Source of the DNA: Acanthornis magna
Taxonomy: Eukaryota > Chordata > Aves > Passeriformes > Acanthizidae
Reading direction: 5' to 3'
Length of the DNA stretch: 64,000 nt
Assembly (NCBI GenBank): GCA_036785705.1
Contig: JAWUZG010000084.1
Coordinates: forward strand, 5,143,001-5,207,000
Shown: piece by piece, positions 59,129 through 64,000 of the stretch
Numbering within the stretch: the stretch's first letter is position 1
Layout: the number at the start of each line of letters is the position of its first letter
Notes under the pieces: generated by a model
Databases searched by the model: none
What the model saw: the letters and a program-made list of their open reading frames with translations, nothing else
Told to the model about the DNA's origin: nothing
Position numbers and translations under genes: made by a program

Positions 59129-62100
59129 AGAACATAAAAGGGAAAACACGTTCAAGTTTCTCCTATACCTATAAACCAAAGCTGCCACACCAGCAGGAAG
59201 CTGAGGGATCTGTCCCATTGTATGGACACCAGTGGGCAGCTGGGACAGCTGCCTGCACAGGAGACCACCCTCACCCCTACAGAGGAGGGAACCCTGGTGC
59301 TGAAAGGACTTTCTGAAGCAGAACAGCCTCTCCTAGAGCTGTCTGGGATTGCTGCACGCTCAGCTGTGAGGCTTTCAAGGGAGAAGAGGTGCAAACAAAT
59401 GCCTTGCAATCAATCACCTTTCTGGCTCATACTAGCAGAATGATAGGAGAATTAAAGCTAGAAAATCTTATCATTGAAGTTTTGCTCCTAACAGAATTTT
59501 TTTTTAAGAAAGGATCCACAGAATTAATGCAAAGGTCCAGCACAATGGTGCTGAAAAGACGATAGAGGTAGAAATATCAGAATGCTAATGCCATGTAGAC
59601 CCCACTGATTTTTGTCCTCAAAGTAGGTGTTTTGTTAAATGATGTTAACTTGAATCTTTTGCTGAAAATGAAAATGAAATGGGAGACGTTGAGTTCAAAG
59701 CAGAGCTGACTTTTTCTGTCTCATATCTGGAAACACACCAGTAACAAGATCCTGAGTGGGAGCAAGAACGGCTTTGCTCAAAACCCAGAATGAAACAAAT
59801 TTAAGGAAAGAAGGCATGCTGGAATACCTCTCTCCAGCAGGAGAACCTCCCCTCTCCTACAGGGCCATGGGCACAAAGTGACACCTGTTTCTGATGTAGG
59901 CTCAGAACAGTGAAAGCTGAGGAGAGCCTCGTGCCAGTGCCAACCAAACTGATTTGAAACCTGTTTTATGATATAAGCTTTTGTCCATTATTTCCAGAAA
60001 CATCTCCCATGTCTTCAGTTCTTTCCTATGGTCCTCCCAAAGAGGGTATATACAACATCAGCCTCAGCTATGAAAAGGACACTCTTAGAAACCCTAAAGC
60101 AAATCCCTGAAGCCACCTTAATCACATCAGACACTAGGCTGAAGTTAGGACATAGCATTCTCTGAAAGAGATACAGCTCTGAGTAACAAAAGGGTCCCTC
60201 TGAAACTCTCATGCTCCACACTAATACTTCAGAAGAACGGAATTTCTGCTACAGCAACTGCTGCAAATAGCTGGAGGCTCCAGTGCAGAGTGTGCATGTT
60301 TGATGAAACAGAAAACAACCAACACAATTATTTCCAGAAACTTAAGACAAGTCAATATGGACAAATCCCTTTTCAAACCTACGCAGGGCGAATCATTGCC
60401 TTGCTGATCTGCCTGAGACTTCATGACACTCACTCACAGCTAAAGAAACTCATCCAGAGTGTCTTCTGCACCTGCCAGTGCTTGATACTCTGACCTTGTT
60501 AAAAGAACAAGTTCATAGATTGAAAACAAAAGTGTCATTACAGTCAGTGCTTTTAAAATAATCACCCTGGCCTCTCCTTCATCTTTTCATTTCCACCAGA
60601 TTAATAAACAACTTCAATTAAAATGTAAGCCAATTTACAAAAGATTTTAAAATTCAGTAAATCAGATCTTTCCATCCTAGCATTTATTTTCTATTGTAAC
60701 ATCTGCCATTCCAGCAGGCTTTTGTTTCCATCTTTTCCCATTCTTACCTGGACAAAAGGCTCTTTTTTCTTCTCCAGATTAAAAAAAAAAAAAGAAAAAA
60801 AAAGTGAAGATGACAGACATTTCTGTGTGCATAAGTAAGGTCATTCAAGAGTGAACATGAGCTAAACATACTCAGCAGCCATAAAAATTAGATCACAAAC
60901 TTTTATGCCTGAATTATTTGCTGATTCTCCGAGCACTGGAAATACTTTGACTTGTGCATATGAGAAAGTGAATCTCCACAGAAATCAGATCTCAGTCAGT
61001 TTTTTTAATGTATATTCCCAAACAAGACCCCCAAAAGAAGACCTCTGGGTCAACTACTTGTTGGGTCTCTCTCCCATCTGCCTGCCTTCCTGCTTTCAAG
61101 AAGCTTCTAAAGATCTGTCCTAAAGAGCATCACCTCTCCAGTCCAGTTAACGTTAAGTAAGGGATTTGCAGAAGTGACTGGAGAGAACAGACAGGCAGAC
61201 ACTTGTGCACCACTTTGGAGCTGTAGGCAAAAGAAAAATTCAAGCGAGAGAGTCCTGTTTCACTGTTGCATTCAAATTTGAATCTAAAGCCCAGCTGCTC
61301 CTGGCATTTCAACATGAATGCAAACAGTGGACTCAGAAAATTCATCTCAGCCATCTAGATCCTCTATTCCTGTGGTAAGCAGGAAAGACGACAGGAGAAG
61401 AACAGGGACCAAAGTGGATCAAGTTTTCCTCTTCTAAGTTTGTAGTTTCATGGCTGTGCTTGAACAGAGGAAGTAACAGAAACCTGGAATAAAGCTCTTT
61501 ATGCTGGAGACATTATTGGACAAAGATAACAAATTCAGTCCCAATTCCTACATCTGTTCTTTCATATAGCTGATGATACTCAATACATACATCTTACTAA
61601 ACTTGGTTTAAAAGAGTTTGGGATTAAGTAGAAATTATTAATATTTTACAACGTCACAATGTTTATGGGTGAAAAGGTCTAAGTTGGTAAAATTGTTGAC
61701 TTTATAAGGTTAAATAAATGTTTACCTAGCTTCAGGAATTAGCAAATTGAATTAAGTTATATTAACTGTTATAATTGATTCTAATTCGAGAATCTTAAAA
61801 CCAGTGCAAATTATATACATTAGGCAAACTTAATCCTTGTGCTTAAGCCTCCTTAAAGTCAATTGCATTCCTTGGTATTTGAAAGGTTTCACTGAAACTG
61901 TTGTCAATGACATCTTATGGCGTATGTAAAATGAAAACCTTGATTTTAAATGTAGGTTAATTTTAATTGCTGTCATAAAATAAAATACACTTTAAAAAAA
62001 CCTATTTTCTGTCATATAAATGTCTTGTCATTTTCCTAAAATGTAGGAAATAAAACCAGCTAGCATTCAATACTGGTCTCAGTAGAAATCATTGGCCTGA

Positions 62101-63749
62101 AAGTTCAGCTTTGCTTTCTGCAACATAAAATCCAATATCTCCAATAACAGATCACAGTAAATTTGACCTAACCTGTGGGCAGGGTTCTTTACCCATAAAT
62201 AACATCCTTTTGCACAAAATCAGTATTTTGAAGGATCATAATCTTTATGTGACCTATGGGAAATACAACACCTCTTGTCTTCCCAAGAAGATTACACTGA
62301 ACCGAAGGATGGCACCTGCTCACATCCAGCAAAGGCACACATACCACTGAGCCATGCAGGAATGGTCTCAGGTATAAACAACCAACATTTTTTTCAGGAA
62401 CAAAGAAACTCCACCACTTCATCTAGGAACAGCCTCATCCTGTACCAGCTCAGCCTGGAAGATCAGAGAAACAAACCCTTTTCACAAGAAATGGATGCAT
62501 TCCCAGAAGACTTTCTTTGGTCAAGATTTTCCCATTTTTCCTGTAGCAACCCACTCAACCTGCAACACAAATGCAGGTATCAATTGCAAAAAAAAACATA
62601 CCAGCATGCTGAAGGCATCTGGGAGAGCAGTAAATTACTACTAGATTGGAAAGATTGATCTGTGAAGAAGTTACAAGGAAGTGGAGACATTGCAATCAGC
62701 ACGTACATGGTGTAAAGGCCGAGTTTCCCAGCAATCCCTGAGTGCCCTCAATTCCCACTAGAAGACTGAAATCAGTGGGAGCTCAGGACATTCAACAATT
62801 CATAAAAATTAAAGCAAGGCAATGACTTGTTTTATTGTTTGTTCTTGGCAGTACCCACCAAGAGCGCGATGCTGGAGGAATGCATGATCTATGTTGTGAC
62901 AACTTCGCAATTTGGAAAGATTTAAGCAGAAGGGATAGGGCAGTGAAAAGGGGTGTAACAAGTGAATGAAGTGATCAAAGCTGACGGTGGCTGGCATTCT
63001 TTATTAATAGAGCAATCTCTGCATTTCGGGTAGAGACCACTCCCAAAGCAGCTCAGCCTACCTGTTCTAGACATCCTCATTTCCTACAAATCACTACAGA
63101 AGTGCTTCTCCCATGCTTCAGAGGGCTGTAACCCAGAGGGCTGTGGGTGTGGGATGTGGGGAGGTCTGTGGGCCAGCTCTGGCACTACACTGCACTCATG
63201 TACCCACTGCAGGTGGAATGAAAGGGGGTGATAAATGGGATGGGAGAGCAGCACAGGGGACATGGGGCTGCCTCGTGGGCACAGGCAAAAGTGCTGCAGT
63301 CTGAAGGGGCAAGGAAGACATGTGAGTTGCATAAAGACAGAAGAGAAACTGATTTTAAAATTTTTTTGCAAGAATATACATAGAGGAATGATCTTAATAA
63401 AGCAAAGTTTAAATTTAAAGCAAGAAAATACCTTCCAGATTTAAAACAAGCTCCAAAGTATGTCCCACGTTGAGGTACTAAAAATGAAACTGGTAATGCA
63501 CTGGAAAATATTCTGAGAAGAAGAACCTTCCACCAATTCAGTTTTTTCTCCCCACTAGATGTATATTTGGTATTTTCTTTCTGTATGACCTAAAAATCTA
63601 TATGTGTAAACAGAGCCCCACATGATAGGTACACCATAAAGTCTGAGATAGGCCTGCAAGACAAATATCCCTGAACCAGTTCAAAGTGAACCCTCCTACG
63701 ATACCAGTACTGTTCTTTGCTTCCACTCATGGGATTTAGTTTTGGGCAG

Positions 63750-63838
63750 TCCTGTGATGAGCAGGGAGTTTGACTCCATGATCCCTATGGGTCCCTATGG
63801 ATCCCTTTCAACTCAGAATATTCCCTGATTCTGTGGCT
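63750..63838 (+). mobile_element. CR1 LINE 3' end (plus orientation)
   Basis: GATGAGCAGGGAGTTTGACT, CCATGATCCCTATGGGTCC, a degenerate CTTTCAACTCAGAATATTCC and TGATTCTGTGG follow the CR1 3' end. A short internal duplication (CCCTATGG three times) has arisen in this copy. Confidence 0.75.
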
Positions 63839-64000
63839 CTTTTCAGTTACATTCCTCTGAACCTGAGCCCCACCCAGCAGAACCCCCTTGTTTATCTTTA
63901 TGGTTTTCTTACACAAAACAGAGTAAGAAAAGTGGGTGATAAATCACTGTATGATTACTCTCCAATAGGAACTGTGGCAAGTTAGTATTGTTTTGACGTC

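Larger units (their letters stand above)
44905..64000 (-). other. TEAD1: TEAD1 large upstream intron (3' 19 kb)
   Basis: No coding exon of TEAD1 or any other gene was recognised. Identified contents are a perfect 50-bp tandem duplication (45874-45973), a T/C-rich tract (51785-51875), CR1 ends near 56179, 57586 and 63750, and an 827-bp solo LTR (58302-59128). The intron must continue past the window because the first half of the TEA domain is missing. Confidence 0.85.

Noticed and set aside
58302..59460. Possible retroviral coding remains beside the LTR
   Set aside because: No gag, pol, protease or env motif is seen on either side. The flanks are ordinary intron, so only a solo LTR is called.

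Overview
The window is vertebrate nuclear DNA, almost certainly from a bird. It holds scattered CR1 LINE 3' ends of the avian type and a solo ERVL-like LTR of a type I associate with passerine and other neoavian genomes. Coding sequence is sparse and split into short exons with GT-AG introns. No prokaryotic feature, RNA gene array or CRISPR is present.

There is one gene: the 3' two-thirds of TEAD1 (TEF-1), on the minus strand. TEAD1 is the TEA/ATTS-domain transcription factor that binds MCAT/GGAATG sites and acts in the nucleus with YAP/TAZ and vestigial-like cofactors. Reading right to left, the exons are 44840-44904 (TEA domain), 42029-42091 and 41878-41940 (a tandem pair of 63-nt alternative exons), 33433-33444 (a 12-nt microexon), 32110-32244, 31876-31922, 31284-31345, 29190-29314, 19608-19781, 8809-8949, 7760-7912 and 6987-7100 (stop codon). 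All junctions have GT-AG sites and keep one reading frame. Leaving out the microexon and one of the two alternative exons gives the end of the standard 426-residue TEAD1 protein, from about residue 68. The first coding exons (N-terminus and the start of the TEA domain) were not found and must lie beyond base 64000.

Layout: 1 to about 1300 is intergenic DNA past the gene. About 1300-6986 is a long AT-rich 3' UTR ending at the only canonical poly(A) signal I could find. 6987-19781 carries the C-terminal YAP-binding-domain exons. 29190-32244 carries the start of that domain and the proline-rich linker. 33433-44904 is the splice-variable DNA-binding segment. 44905-64000 is one large intron with old CR1 pieces, a solo LTR and a perfect 50-bp tandem duplication.

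The most interesting content is the splicing module in the DNA-binding half. Two 63-nt exons, 88 nt apart, encode alternative versions of the end of the recognition helix. One carries the RRKS PKA site (Ser102) and the other replaces that serine with valine. A VTSM microexon follows, with GCAUG motifs in and downstream of it. I see no sign of an undescribed multigene system. The rest is intron with ancient repeats.
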